Both the position numbers and the translations under genes were made by a program. Shown piece after piece: positions 11,500 to 23,889 of a DNA stretch of 64,000 nucleotides. Where the stretch lies: NCBI GenBank assembly GCA_036426205.1, contig CM071567.1, forward strand, positions 288,350,145 through 288,414,144, read 5' to 3'. Position 1 is the stretch's first letter; each line of letters opens with the position of its first letter. The notes under the pieces are model-generated. The model did not search any database. It was not told the DNA's origin and worked only from the letters and a program-made list of their open reading frames with translations. The stretch comes from Ascaphus truei (taxonomy: Eukaryota; Chordata; Amphibia; Anura; Ascaphidae).

Positions 11500-13438
11500 T
11501 CAGCCATAAGGCCAGAGGTCCCAGACCCTGTTAAACTGTTCAGTCTTGTGGTTCAAGAGAGGCGTTAAGTACTCCATGAGTTTCACCTCATTCACTCGTC
11601 TAAGAACCATTTGTTTTGTCGGGGGGTTAGTTTTCTTCCAGCAATCTGTAAGCGCGCAGCGCTCTGCTGTGAGTATGTGTGCAATCAGTTTTTTTATGAG
11701 GGGCAGAGGCAACCTCCACAGGTTTTGCCAGGAGGAACATCAGCAGATCCAGGCAGATCTCCTCCTCGGAAATCTCCTCTATCAGACCTCGGACCATGCT
11801 CCAGAATGTCTGGACCCCGGGGCACATCCACAGTACACTGGCGACACACTTTATTGAAGTGTGGCCAGTTCCGCAAGCCGGGAGATTTCCCGGCTTGCAA
11901 GTGGCATCCCCTCGGCGTGCCGCGCGTCACCGATGCGCGGTCACGCGTCATCGGGTGCCTGCGCCCCCTGCACGCGCGTCCAGGGCTCCCCGAGGGAGCC
12001 CTGGTGTCCCGCGATGTGGGGGACGGCGGCAGGGGGTTCCGGGGGACCCAGCGGACCCGGAGAGGAGAGGGGGAAGCCGCGATTGGCGGGCCTCTCCTCC
12101 GCTGCTTCGGCGCGCGCCCGGCACCCTCCGGCGCGCGCCAGGTAACTGCTGCGGCCGAGAACGGGCAAATGCTCGAATAAACTCGGCTGCAGCAGTATTT
12201 GGACCAGGTCTCCACACTGACCACAACCCCTCCAGCAGAGGTTGGGGAGGCCCGGGAAAATCTGGCTCAGCCTACTCGGGGATAGGTACCACTGGAATAG
12301 GATTTAGTAGGTATTTTCCTTGATGGTTGTGCAGATTGAGGTTTTAGCTGCTGCCTCCCAGATGTCCTCCCAGTCATCTCTATCTATTTCCAAATTGAGG
12401 TCCTCAGCCCATTTCATCATATAGTTATGGTTGGCGGGTATCTTGGACCGTGCTAGCTCCGAGTAGATCTCCGAGATCAGACCCCTCTGGTACAACTGGA
12501 CCTCACAAACCCTTTCAAAGGGCGTTGGGCTTTAAACTTAGAATTTTTGGATACTGTTTGAAGGAAATGTCTGATCTGGAGGAACCCATACAGAGGGAAT
12601 TTCACTTGTTGATGTTTCTCCTGCAGCTCCGCAAGTGCCATCACTGACCCTTTGTTCAGTACTGTAGGTCTGATGCTTTTTGTATGTTAGCCCTCCGGAA
12701 CAGCGCAAAATCTTTAAGGTCACACCCCGGGGGGAACTCCGGGTTCCCAAAAATGGGAGTGATAATGTAAGGAGAGGATACCAGTCCGTGCCTGTCTTTT
12801 GTTTTTGCCCAAAACTTCCATGTGCACCTCAAGGCCCCCAGTCCCGTCCTGCCCGATAATATCTCCCCTCCCCCTTCGGACCAAAGTATCGCTCCAAGAG
12901 ACAGGGGAGAGACGTAGGAGATCTCGATCTCCAACCTGCCGCAAGACGCTGGATCATTGTTCCAGATCACCGCTTGTTTTAGGTGGGCTGCGTGGTAATA
13001 TTTTATTATATCAGGTACACCTAGACCTCCACACTCCTTTGGGGCTAATCTTACTGATCTAGCTACCCGCAGTCTTTTGTCTTTCCATATAAATTGGAAG
13101 ATACTATTTTGAATATGTTTTAGGTCTGCCAGTAGAATGCAGATCGGAAGAGTCTGGAAAAAATACAGTAGCCTGGGAAGGATATTCATCTTTACCGATG
13201 CTACCCTTCTGAGCCACGAAATGTGGTATTTATTCCATCTCTGAAGGTCTCTTTTAATTTCAGAAAATAGAGCGGGGAAATTACTTTTAAATAGTGCTGA
13301 AAACTTGGCAGCTATTTTAATCCCTAGATATTTTATGCTCGTGGAGCTCCATTTATAATTAAAGTTACGTTGTAAAAGCTTAACATCCAGGGTTGGAAGG
13401 GATAGATTCAGGGCTTCTGATTTGTCGCTGCCAACCTT
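11500..13438 (-). pseudogene. L1-b ORF2 C-terminal pseudogene
   Basis: Read from 13438 downward, the protein runs through KYLGIKIA (about 13325) and MNILPRLLYFFQTLPI, continuing to FIWKDKR and GGLGVPDIIKYYHAAHLKQ (13189-12990). These are hallmark motifs of the region after the L1 RT. A WAEDLNLEIDRDDWEDIWEA segment follows at 12400. The MITE at 11836-12195 splits the end, and the frame closes at 11500. Several frameshifts are present, for example near 12650, so it is not functional. Confidence 0.8.
11836..12195. mobile_element. GC-rich MITE with TA duplication, inside L1-b
   Basis: A 360-bp insert is flanked by TA at 11834-11835 and 12196-12197. The left end (CACTGGCGACACACTTTATT) resembles the MITE at 1343. 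The right end (AATGCTCGAATAAACT...GCTGCAGCAG) resembles the MITE at 29148. A near-perfect internal palindrome (CCGGGAGATTTCCCGG) follows the left end. Overlapping open frames here simply reflect GC richness. It breaks the L1-b ORF2. Confidence 0.8.
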
Positions 13439-13548
13439 AATTTTTTATTATATCAATTCAGCAAAATCTTTGGCTAAAAATTAATAACGATAAATCAGAA
13501 GTCCTAAATGTATCCCTCCCAACCCCAGAGGCCAAGCTCCTACAATTG
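13439..13548 (+). pseudogene. L1-a ORF2 piece 3: short linker after RT
   Basis: A 110-bp remnant lies between the poly-T ends of two minus-strand L1s. It reads as the stretch after the RT palm (QQFGKLAGLKIN-like, then SEVLNVSLP-like) by comparison with the equivalent segment of L1-b near 13390-13438, with frame damage. It links piece 2 to piece 4 and shows that two independent inserts landed about 110 bp apart. Confidence 0.65.
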
Positions 13549-16500
13549 ATTTTTTTTTTTTTTTTTTTATAACTTGTATTTTATTATACATAAATGCATG
13601 ATATACATAAAAAAAAACATCAGGTGAATATTTAGCATAGCATATACAATAACAAAGGCATAACAAACTCACGTAGTTTTTAGAGCCCTACTTAACCACG
13701 TGAGTGGGAATCATCATGTGTACTGTAAGGTACTGGGGTAAACAATAATTGTGGGAAAAAAAAAGGGGAGAGGGGGGGGGAGGAGGTAAAGGATGGGGTG
13801 GGGGGAAGGAGAGAGGGAAGGGGTATCCAAAGATAAGAATATATCTGCCTCCGGGGAACACCGGGACAGTGTGTGGACTGTGTATCAACTAGTGAGGCCT
13901 TTCGGTAATATAAATGATTGGGCGTGAGGTGTGTGAGGTTCTAGGTGTGGAGTTGGTTTTCATGCCCCCGAAGGAGAACGCATTTACTACTATTATAGCC
14001 AAATTGTGTTACACTCTACCCCAGGGATGTCTGTTTGGGCAAGCCAGGGGGCCCAGACTTTTAGATAATTGTCGCCAGTGTCGTTAACTAAGCTCGTTAA
14101 CTTTTCCATCTGGCAGATAAACCAAATACGATTCCGAATCTTTGGGATAATTGGAATATCGGGGCGTTTCCATAGTGCTGCGATCTCACACCGCGTAGCT
14201 AGAGCAAAATGTGCAATTAGTTTATTGTGTGATTTTGATAGGCCCTTTAGTGGTCTGTTCATGAGAAACAGCCACGTGTCTGGGGGAATAGTGAGATCGA
14301 ATACTCTCTGGATCCAATTTCTGATCTTTTCCCATAGCGGGTATATCAGCGAGCAAGACCACAGCATATGTAACAGGTCAGCTGTTCCTCCACATTGTTT
14401 AGGGCACAATGGGGAGGACCCTGGTACAAACTTATATAATTTGAGTGGGGTAAGGTACCATCTCATAAGAACTTTATATGCGTTCTCCTTCAGTGTGGTG
14501 CATATCGAACTTTTTGCGGCTCCTAGGAATATAGCATTCCACTCTTCGTCGTCCAGGGTCTCCCCTAGATCTCTTTCCCATTGGGTACGGAATGTAGGTG
14601 ATTGGTGCTTTGAAACTGCAGGCTCGACTACCTCTCTGTATATCGTAGATATTAGTCCCTTAATGTCGGTTTCTGCCCGACAGAGCTTTTCAAAATTTGT
14701 CAATGGGGGATATGGGGCGAATTTATTATAGAATGATCTAAGCTGGAGGTATTTATGGAATTCAGCGTGGGGAATGTCTTTTTCTAGTTTGAGATGATCA
14801 AAAGATTTAATTTTTAGATCATTACCCTCCAGATCTTTGAGTCTAGCATAGCCTTTCTGTTTCCAAATTGAGTGATTATGACCAATAAGACCAGGTTCAA
14901 AGCTAGGATTATTCCAAATGGGTAACATCAGGGAACTTGCTGAGGAAAGTGAGTTTTTTAATCTTGATACTTCCCAAACAGATATGGAGTTAGCCATTGA
15001 GGTGAGCGGTAAAATAGTGTTTTTCCTTGATGTTTTAGGTAGCCAAATCAAATTGTAAAGCTCTAAAGGGGAGCAAGCCGCATGTTCGAGCTCTACCCAT
15101 CTTTTTAATTTGGGGTCGGAATGCCATTGTATGACCTGGCTTAATTGAGCCGCTTTAAAATATGACAACAGGCAGGGTACTGCTAGGCCACCCGCTAAGA
15201 TAGGTCTCTTCATAGTTAATTTATTTACTCTCGGTTTTTTACCTCCCCAGATAAAATTAAATATTCCAGACTGAAGTGAGAGTATGTCCTTCAGTTTGAG
15301 TGGTACAGGTAGTGTCTGGAAGAGGTATAGGATACGGGGAAGTAGATTCATCTTAACGCTGTGAATCCTTCCAATCCAAGAAATCTACTTGGAAGACCAT
15401 CTGATTAGGTCTTGTTTTAGAGTCCAGATCAGTTTGGGATAATTTGCTTTATAGATGCTTTTTGCATCTTTGGGGATATGGATCCCCAATTATTTTATCG
15501 AGTTCATTTGCCAGTTAAAATTGAAATTTAGTTTCAGTAATTTCTCTGTATGTCTAGGGAGGTTGATATTCAGAGTTTCAGATTTGGATTGGTTAATCTT
15601 GAAACCTGAGACCTTGGAGAATTTATCTAGTAGGTCGAACAGGTTAGGTAATGAAGTAAGGGGTTTGGAGATGATTAATAGGATATCATCAGCATACAGG
15701 GCCGCTTTATGTGATTGGGAGTAAACGTTTAACCCTGAGATATCCGGACTATCTCGGAGTCGTGCTGCGAGGGGTTCAATACATAGGGCAAACAGGAGGG
15801 GAGATTAAGGGCATCCCTGTCTTGTGCCACTCTGGATTTGAAATGGGACCGAGGGGAAGCCCTGGTGTATGACCCTGGCGGTTGGGCCTGAGTATAGTGA
15901 CATAATCGCTCTACTCACCCGATTTCCGAAGCCAAATGCCGCGAGCGTCTCTTTTAAGTATGGCCAGTCTATCCTATCAAAAGCTTTTTCTGCATCCAGA
16001 CTTAATAGCATGCTTTGTGTGTTATTTTTGTTAGCCAATTCCAACAGATCAATAAATCGTCGGGTGTTATCCGCTGCCTGCCTTCCCTTAACAAAACCGA
16101 CCTGATCTGGGTGTATTAGTCTGGGTAGGATAAGACTTAATCTATTGGCCAATAATTTAGCATATATTTTGATATCAGTATTAATTAGAGATATTGGCCT
16201 ATAGCTTTTACAATTTAGCGGATCCTTGCCAGGTTTATGTATAAGTGATATAGACGCTCGCAGCATGTCCCAGGAATAGGGGCTCCTCTTAAGATAGCAT
16301 TAAACATTTGGAGCAGCCTCGGAGCAAGTGACTCGGAAAATTTCTTATAATAAAGCCCCGAAAAGCCATCAGGGCCTGGTGCCTTTGATGGCTTAAGCTC
16401 CTTGATGGCCTTCGACACTTCTTCCAATGTGAAGTCAGCGCCCATAGCTTCTCTGTCTAGCTCTGTCAATCTCTCTAGTTTTGAGCTGGCTAAGAAATCT

Positions 16501-18300
16501 CTCAGTGCGCTGCTCGTGTTGTTATTATGTGCCACCTTCTTACCATCGTATAGGGAACCATAAAATGAACCGAATTCTTCTACTATTTTTTTAGGGTTGG
16601 CCATATGTACACCCGATTTTAAGCGTATACAGTAGCTTGGATATTAAACTTAGATTGCCTATCCTTCAGTGCGCGAGCCAGCATCGTATCCGGCCTTTTA
16701 GCTTTTTCATAAAACTTCCTCTTAGACCAACATAGGGAGTTATCAGCCCGGGAAGTCAATAACATATTTCATTCAATTTTTGTATCTTTAAGTTCCTGTG
16801 TTGTAAGTGGGTCAGGATTGATCTTGTGGCTCGATTAAAGAAAATGCAATTTGGATTGGAGCGTCCGAATTTTTGAGTCCCTCACTCGTTTTCTTTTGGC
16901 AGTGAGATTGATTATTATGCCCCTTAGAGTTGCTTTATGAGCATCCATAAAAACATATGGGACTCACAGAGCCTGTGTTTATCTCAAAGAATTGAGTTAT
17001 TCTTGGAACTATCGTTTTTGCAAGTTTCGGGTATTTTAAGGATAGATTCATTGAGTTTCAGTTTGTGCCTGGTCGATTGGCCTGAATATTGTTGCACACT
17101 GAGCTCAATTGGTGCATGGTCAGACCATGAAATATCATGGATCTTTGTACGATTGACCTTAGGAACCAAGTGGCACGAACACGAAGAGATAATCGATTCT
17201 GCTATACGAGGTGTGTGGGTTGGGGAATAGAAAGTGTAGTCCTTGTCGTAGGGTTGAAGCTCCTCCATATGTTACATAGTGATTATCTTTCAGGGTATTG
17301 TGCAAGGAATTTTGAGCTTTTTTATTATCGGAGTCATTTTCCCCTGATCTGTCTATTGAATATTGCATTGTGGATATTAAAATCTCCTGCTATTATAGGA
17401 ATCTCTAGCTGCTGAGTTTAGCAGGCGGAAGAATCTGTCAAAAAAAGACGCATATGTGTACAGGGAGCATAGAGGGAGGCCAATGTAATGGGCTGCTCAT
17501 GTATGGTCCCTGTTAAAATGATTTTATAACGACCATCTACACTTTTTTGATGTCTGGAGAAACAAAAGGGATTGAGTTGCTAAATACGATGGCTACCCCT
17601 CGTTTTTGATGATTGCTGTATAAAATTGGGAGAAGCCCCTATCTAGGAACTTGTGGGAGCTATTATTACTAAAGTGCGTTTCGTGTAGAATAACACATCC
17701 GTTTGTTTTCTTTTGTAATCCGTAAAAGCAAGCTTTCTTTTGATTGGGCTATTAAAGACCTTCACATGGTGAGAGATTAATGTTAACGCCTGTTTTACGG
17801 AGCAGGGAATTATGCATATAGTGATCTGTATACTTACTTGTGAAATTATATCTGAGGTTTCTTGCGGATGTGTCCCAGTCTATGTGTCGGCTAGACGCTC
17901 TGGGAGGAATATTTGCTTCCGGGAGAGGGAAGGGAAAAGGGAGAGGGCAGGGAGGAAAGGTAGACAAGACAGGGGGAAGCGACAAGAGGGCTAAAACGGG
18001 AAAGGGAAAATAATAACAAAATTGTAAAAAGGGGTGTAAAAGAAAAAAAGGGCGTATCTCGGGAGCCCCCGAGAGTAGTCCTGTGCCCAGAGGGGGGTTT
18101 CCGACTCATCTTAAAGATGGGGCAGTTTCCGTGTTGAAGACATCCCACCCTGGGTCTTGGAATTGGGTCCTCAGATTTGGGGACCAGATGAAGGGGACAC
18201 ATGTCGAAGGGGAGTACTCCCCCGGCACTTTTCAAAAAGGAAAAAGTAATGCATATTTTGTAAACTGCGACAGAAAATGGATAGTGACAGTAACCCAGTG
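13549..18300 (-). mobile_element. Large minus-strand L1 (L1-c), possibly extending to 21113
   Basis: It starts at a T tract (about 13549-13569, the poly(A) end). A purine-rich 3' UTR follows to 13992, then a nearly complete ORF2 to about 17790 and spacer-like DNA to about 18300. Because L1-a resumes only at 21114, the simplest single insertion would run 13549-21113, with the GC-rich monomers at its 5' end. ORF1 was not found in 18300-19200, so the 5' part is either degraded or a separate insert. TTGA occurs at both junctions. Confidence 0.7.
13993..17790 (-). pseudogene. L1-c ORF2 pseudogene (endonuclease, RT, C-terminal)
   Basis: From 17790 downward, the endonuclease includes KRKLAFTDYKRKQTDV, IIAGDFNIH (about 17390) and SRIDYLFV with SWSDHAPIEL, the catalytic SDH motif (about 17130). 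The RT includes KAPGPDGFSGLYY (16370), SYRPISLINTDIKIYAKL (16190), LSLDAEKAFDRIDWPYL and an intact YADD box (about 15690). The C-terminal 452-residue frame is open from 15351 to 13993 and ends with a Cys-rich knuckle (CPKQCGGTADLLHMLWSC). Stops at about 15808 and 15380 and frame breaks in the endonuclease make it a pseudogene, the best preserved of the three L1s here. Confidence 0.85.
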
Positions 18301-19210
18301 CCACTGACAGTGACCCTAATGACCATCAACAGTGAATCCTGATTGTAACCTAGATAGTACTATTACTGGTAATGGGGCTAGCGGGGTAACCTTGAAAAAA
18401 TAACAGTAACTTAGGCCGTAGAGCCCTTATGTTGTATTCTTATCAAATGGGAACAGCTTCTAAACAGCTTTTATTAAGCTAACTTATCAGATTTCAAATA
18501 TGATATATGTGTCCGTTCTATCTTCCTGAAACATATAAGGCAGAATATGACACGAAAAACAGTAACCTATGTTATAAGAGCATATGGATACAAAACGTGC
18601 GATAATTTCAACCCATAGAAACAGATAATATGTAAATTGTATTGTATGTATCTCGTATAACCCACTCCCTAATATAGAGATATTTAAATATACTTATTTC
18701 GAACGAATCCGTGATGTGCTAAAATGTCTCCAGCATGATGTATCCTTACGACCGTGACAAATAGACCTTCCGTTAGCCCACATAGACAGCTCAAACCGAA
18801 ATAACAGATAATTATCATAGCGAAATTCTATATACGTAATATGGTAATATGCAATAATATATATACATATACACACATATACACACATATACCTATATAT
18901 ATATATATAATATATATATATATAATATTAATATAATATATAAGGTATATGTGTGTATATGTGTGTTGTATATATATATAAACACATACATACACGCACA
19001 CAACAACATAACAATAATAATATACCAATAACCCATATAACATATCTTCTCCATATATACTACTATTATTTAATAAAATGTTAATCTTCTCTGTTAAATG
19101 GGATCATATGGGGTTACTCCTTTCTTGTGATTCCGAGACCCTGTGTTACCCTATGTGGGGCATTGTTTAACATGGAGTTTATCTTTATTTATTTATTTTA
19201 TTTATGTTTG
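18300..19210. repeat. AT-rich DNA with TA/CA microsatellite
   Basis: No coding frame is recognisable. A compound microsatellite of TA, CACATA and TATGTG units occupies about 18840-19010. The rest is unassigned AT-rich sequence between L1-c ORF2 and the GC-rich monomers. Confidence 0.6.
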
Positions 19211-19353
19211 TTGGGTGTTTTGTGGGGGGCAAGGACATGATTGGTGATGACTGGACCTACATATATCCTCCTGGCACCCCAGGTTAGCGGGCCGAGACCC
19301 ATGAGTAGGGAGAGGGGCTCGACTTCCGAGTCTCCCTCTCCCCCTCTTACTCT

Positions 19354-20555
19354 GTAAAACAAATATAATCACTGCGCTTCTCCATGTAAAGAGCATGCAG
19401 CTAGTGAAGGAAATGGCCATACAAATGTGCAAAACAGAAAGATGAATCCCTGCGCTTCTCCCATAGGGATAGCAATCAATGGGGAATATATATATATATA
19501 TGTATGGTTGTAAATATCTATAAGAAAAAAGGAGACTTTTGGTATACATCTTTGAATCAAATAAGCCAAGCCTGCTAACCACGTCAAGGTAAGTCTCTTT
19601 AGCAGGTCCCTACGCTAAATGCATACTAGTGTTATGTGAAATAGCCACAAGGGGTTAAAATATCAAAGCAATGCTTGTATAACCTAGTGCAATTAAAACT
19701 GGTATATACCAGTGCAGACATACTCACATGTAAGTGAAGTGAATAAGGGGACCTTGCTAGGAGATATATACCTAGAAGAGGAGGGGCTGGCCTGCCACAA
19801 ACTGCTCAATAAGCAGTTGCAGGTGATTGGCTAAATATATCAATTACCAATAGTAGTGTTGCCCTCTAGGAGCGTGCTGCAAAGGATTAAAATCGGCCCA
19901 ACAAATAATGTAAAACAAATATAATCACTGCGCTTCTCCATGTAAAGAGATGCAGCTGTAAGGAAATGGCCATACAAATGTGACAAAAACAGAAAGTGAA
20001 TCCCTGCGTTCTCCATATGGGATAGCAATCAATGGGGAATATATATATATATGTATGTTGTAAATATCTATAAGAAAAAAGGAGACTTTTGGTATACATC
20101 TTTGATCAAATAATGCCAAGCCTGCTAACCACGTCAAGGTAAGTCTCTTTAGCAGGTCCCTACGCTAAATGCATACTAGTGTTATGTGAAATAAGCCCAG
20201 AAGGGGTTAAAATATCAAAGCATATGCTTGTATAACCTAGTGCAATTAAAAACTGGTATAATACCAGTGGCAGATACTCACATGTAAGTGAAGTGGAATA
20301 AGGGGACCTTGCTAGGAGATTATATTACGAAGAGGGAGGGGCTGGCTGCCACAAACTGCTCAATAGCAGTTGCAGGTGATTGGCTAAATATATTCAATTA
20401 CACCATAGTAGTGTTGCCCTCTAGGAGCGATCAATGGGGAATATATATATATATGTATGGAGTAAATATCTATAAGAAAAAAGGAGACTTTTGGTATACA
20501 TCCTTTGATCAAATAATGCCAAGCCTGCTAACCACGTCAAGGTAAGTCTCTTTAT
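19354..20555. repeat. Tandem duplication, about 555-bp unit, plus partial third copy
   Basis: The phrase TGTAAAACAAATATAATCAC starts one unit at about 19354 and the next at about 19909. Both continue through a TA run, GGAGACTTTTGGTATACATC, and GGACCTTGCTAGGAGAT. A third partial copy (about 20428-20551) covers only the TA run and what follows. The copies differ by scattered single-base indels. It is non-coding and lies between GC-rich monomers on both sides. Confidence 0.8.
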
Positions 20556-20608
20556 ATTCCCCATTGATTGCTATCCCTATGGGAGAATCGCAGGGATTCA
20601 CTTTCTGT
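20552..20608. repeat. Inverted copy of the 555-bp unit end
   Basis: TATTCCCCATTGATTGCTAT near 20552 is the reverse complement of ATAGCAATCAATGGGGAATA in the direct copies (for example near 19468). Extending on, TCGCAGGGATTCACTTTCTG is also inverted. The third partial repeat therefore ends in a fold-back junction. Confidence 0.75.
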
Positions 20609-21113
20609 TTCCCCCTCTTACTCTGTCTGGGGTTGTGGAGGAACCGCTTCCTGCAAAGGAGTCCTGGCAGCTCTGATGTCACTAGTCCGCGGCCGAGATC
20701 CCGCGAGAAGGCGGAGCCTGTGGATGCACCGAGCGGAGGGCAATGACATGGGCGGCGACGCTGGGACACGCGGACCCCCCCGGCCCCCCGGGTAAGTGGG
20801 TCGAGACCCGAGAGCAGGGAGAGGGGCTCGACCTCCAAGTCTCCCTCTCCCCCTCCTACTCTATCCGGGGTCGTGGAGGGACCGCCTCCTGTAGGGAAGT
20901 CCCGGCCGCTCTGACGTCACCAGACCGCGGCCGAGATCCTGCGAGAAGACGGGGAGTGTATAGTGTGGGGTGCAAGGCTATGGGTGGTGATGCTGGGGCA
21001 CGCAGACCCCCCCCAGTCACCCCAGGCGAGCGGGCCAAGACCCGAGAGCAGGGAGAGGGCATCGACCGCTGAGTCTCCCTCTCCCCCTCTTACCCCACCG
21101 GGGCTATGAAGGA
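20607..21113. repeat. GC-rich tandem monomers with CRE-like site
   Basis: About two copies of a roughly 240-bp unit are seen, each with CTCCCTCTCCCCCT, CTGGCAGCTCTGATGTCAC-like sequence, CGCGGCCGAGATCC, GCACGCAGACCCCCC-like sequence and GACCCGAGAGCAGGGAGAGG. A further partial unit precedes the 555-bp repeats (about 19262-19353). One unit holds a full TGACGTCA palindrome at 20912-20919. GC-rich CpG-bearing monomers like these are known as promoter repeats at the 5' end of some L1s, but assignment to L1-c is inference. Confidence 0.6.
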
Positions 21114-22617
21114 GCCGTTGAATTTTAACTACAAATCGAGTGCCTCATACAAATATTTGGGAGTTAAACAATCGAGAACATATGACTCTCTCTATCTATG
21201 TAGCTTCCCCCCACCCCCGCCCCTATTTGATCAAATGAAAAAGGACCTACAGACCTGGGATACATTTCAAATATCCTGGTGAGGACAAATTACCTCAGTA
21301 AAAATGAATATACTCCCCAGTCTGCCTCACGGTTTGAATACCTCTCTCAGAGCTTAAAAATGTACAAAGCATAATTTTTCAGTTTATTTGGAGGAGCTGG
21401 AGCCGAGGGTACCAAAGTCAGTAATGTTAGCATCAAAGGCAGGAGGGGGTCTGGGAGTCCCTGATGTGCTCAAATATTACGAAGCCGCACAGCTAAAACA
21501 AGTGGTTATCTGGAATAGCGACCCAGCAATTTGTTGCTGGCTTGCCATTGAATCTTACTATTCGAGGTCAACATCTTTAGTCATGGCCCTGTGGGGGGCT
21601 GGACCTGGGAACGATAAGATGCATGTGGAACATTTGGACTTAAACAAGAAAGAAATTTAGATTAAAGTCTTCTCCCTGACAATTAACCCCCTCTTTGGTA
21701 ATCCAGGCTTTTACCCTGGTTGCTCCCAAAGACAATTTAGCCAATTCCAATATGTAGATATTAAAATTGTAGCAGATCTGGTGGATAAAGGGAAAATAAT
21801 ATCCTTACAAGAACTCTAAAATGAATATGAAACACAAGGCTTCCACTTGTTTACATTTCTTCAAATTTGGCATTTTCTCGCAACAATTTCTCATAATACG
21901 ACTTTCCCTAATCTAACATTTTTTGATATTTACTGTAAAGAGGCACCTATCAGAGAGGTCTGATCTCGGGGATATTCTTGGGAATGGAATCGTCTGTAAC
22001 AACGCCAGACCATAACTACAGTATATGTTTAAATGGGCAGAAGATCTTAAGATAGAGATTGATGAGAATGACTGGGAGGATGTCTGGGAATCGGCAGCTA
22101 AAACCTCCATTTTTACAACAATGAAAGAAAATATCTACCAAATATTATTTCAGTGGTACCTAACTCCAAGTAGGTTGAGACTGATCATCCCGGGAACCCT
22201 TGATCTATGTTGGAGAGGGTGAAGTCTCAGAGGAGATACGGTTCACATTTGGTGGACATGCCCATTTATACAAAATTTCTGGTCCATGATTCAAACTTTC
22301 ATCATGGATGTTACATAAATAATAATCCCTGTGGATCCGTTAATTTTTCTTCTGGATAAACCAGTAGAAAATCTCTCTCTACCTATGAAACAGCTGATCT
22401 CTTTTATCTTGACTGTAGAAAGATGTTCCATAGCAGCAGCATGGAAAAAATTAACCATATCTCTAGAAGGACTGTAGAAAAAAGATTAAATGAAGTAATG
22501 CATATGGAAACGCTAACGGCTCATTTAAAACAATCTACCGAAGAGTTTATAGGACATGGGAACCATGGCTCAAGAGCTAAGAAATTACAAAATATGAGGG
22601 TTAAAAATTTATTTTGA
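21114..22617 (+). pseudogene. L1-a ORF2 piece 4: C-terminal region
   Basis: The frame resumes with SASYKYLGVKQSRTYDSLY (about 21140), then VKMNILPSL, and AGGGLGVPDVLKYYEAAQLKQVVIWNSD (21430-21520). The equivalent region of L1-b and L1-c is very similar. A WAEDLKIEIDENDWEDVWES stretch lies at 22034. Frameshifts and stops are frequent (about 21282, 21660, 22222). The last recognisable part ends near 22617, followed by a pyrimidine-rich 3' UTR to about 22870. Confidence 0.8.
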
Positions 22618-23459
22618 ATTATTAGAAGACCTGATCCCCAAACTCTTGGGCATCAGTCTGCCTGGGGATGCGCTGGGCGGAGAGGACAGGGGATATACCA
22701 CTCCTTGTCTACCCTCCGCTTCTCCTCCAGTTCTACTCCCCTCCCCTCCATCCAACACTTACCCCCTCTCCCTTTCCACAGTATCCCACCCATCCTCTCC
22801 CCCCACTCTTTTCAACCTTCCAACTACTCTCTTCCTCTATCCTCTTCCTACTTCTCTCAGAGATTAACACTCCTAAAAATCTCTAATGCATACTGTAGCA
22901 GAAGGACGAGCAGTATTAAAGCCCCTCAAATCACACAGATATATAGAGCAAAGATAATTGCAAAATATTAAAAACTCCCGTTTTCATCTTTTGAATCTGC
23001 TCTGCAATCTGATTAGGATCTCGTGCTGTTCTCTCGAGGAGGTGTAATGTAGCTTTAATAGATTTATAAAACTAATATATATTAATATATGTGTTATATA
23101 TTTTATAAACTCTAATTGCTAAGTAGCATTTGTCTCGCATTTTTCAGTTTTTATATATATATACAAATTTAAATAAAATATCGCTTTTGTCTGAGAGATG
23201 TGGATGGTTTCTAATGTATGTATCCTTCCCGTGCATTTCATGTTTGTTTTCCATTTTTTTGAGATTACTGTACATCAATACAGTTTGGATATTTAAAGAT
23301 GGCAGTCATGACTCTTGGATTATGATCATGATGAAGATTAACAGTAAAATGCTGCATTGGGTGACATCACAGATTAATCGCCACCGCAACCTGAGAGAGT
23401 CGAATACACAGCAAGAATATGTGCACTACTAACTGGTGTTATACCTCCTTTTTCATTTT

Positions 23460-23640
23460 TATTTATTTATAAAAATGTTTTACCAGGAAGTAATACATTG
23501 AGAGTTACCTCTTGTTTTGAAGTACAGTATGTCCTGGGCACCGAGTTATAACAATACATGGTTACATTAAATGAACAGAGTTATACAGTCAATTCACATA
23601 CTGTACATTTCATGAACAGTTAGAGTTGGAAAATTGGGTA
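23460..23640. repeat. Probable dispersed amphibian-type repeat fragment
   Basis: The phrases TACCAGGAAGTAATACATTG and GAGAGTTACCTC, followed by GTCCTGGGCACCGAGTTATA, look like a repeat I associate with frog genomes. That association is from memory, not a search. No coding potential is seen and the boundaries are not defined. Confidence 0.35.
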
Positions 23641-23889
23641 CCTAGGATAAAAGGGCTGGTGATTTTCAGATTGAAATAGAGAAGCTTTAACATCACAAAC
23701 ATCAGCGAATGGCAGCAAACGGCTCACGCCCTTTGGCTGCTCTTCGGCTGCACTAAAGGCTGTCTGCATTTGGGGTAACGCAAATGTACAGTGAAGGGGT
23801 TCAGATATAATGCAACTGTGGATTCAAAGTCCTTTGTCTTCCTGGCTCATTAACATTCCAGTGGGTGGAGTTGATGTTCATGGTTTGGA

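Larger units (their letters stand above)
10991..13438 (-). mobile_element. 5'-truncated L1 (L1-b), minus strand
   Basis: A T-rich tract at about 10993-11030 is the poly(A) end of a minus-strand LINE, followed by a purine-rich 3' UTR (about 11031-11499) and the C-terminal half of an ORF2. The element stops abruptly at about 13438, inside the RT/C-terminal region, as expected from incomplete reverse transcription. The L1-a frame resumes at 13439. AATTTTTT-like sequence on both sides is a possible short target duplication. Confidence 0.8.
3070..22870 (+). mobile_element. Full-length decayed L1-type LINE (L1-a), host of nested inserts
   Basis: A plus-strand non-LTR retrotransposon can be followed in order: 5' leader from about 3070, ORF1 at 4410-5249, a long spacer to about 8085, ORF2 endonuclease and RT in four pieces (8085-9898, 10606-10990, 13439-13548, 21114-22617), and a pyrimidine-rich 3' tail to about 22870. 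Reading resumes on the far side of each insert at the expected codon neighbourhood, which is why the pieces are assigned to one element. Stops and frameshifts in both ORFs make it inactive. Clade (L1 versus the sister group Tx1) is not settled by eye; exact ends are approximate. Confidence 0.75.

Noticed and set aside
11611..12323. Overlapping GC-rich frames of 170-190 codons on both strands (and 29012-29603)
   Set aside because: Both sets lie across the same GC-rich MITE family plus flanking LINE or transposase DNA; the frames are compositional.
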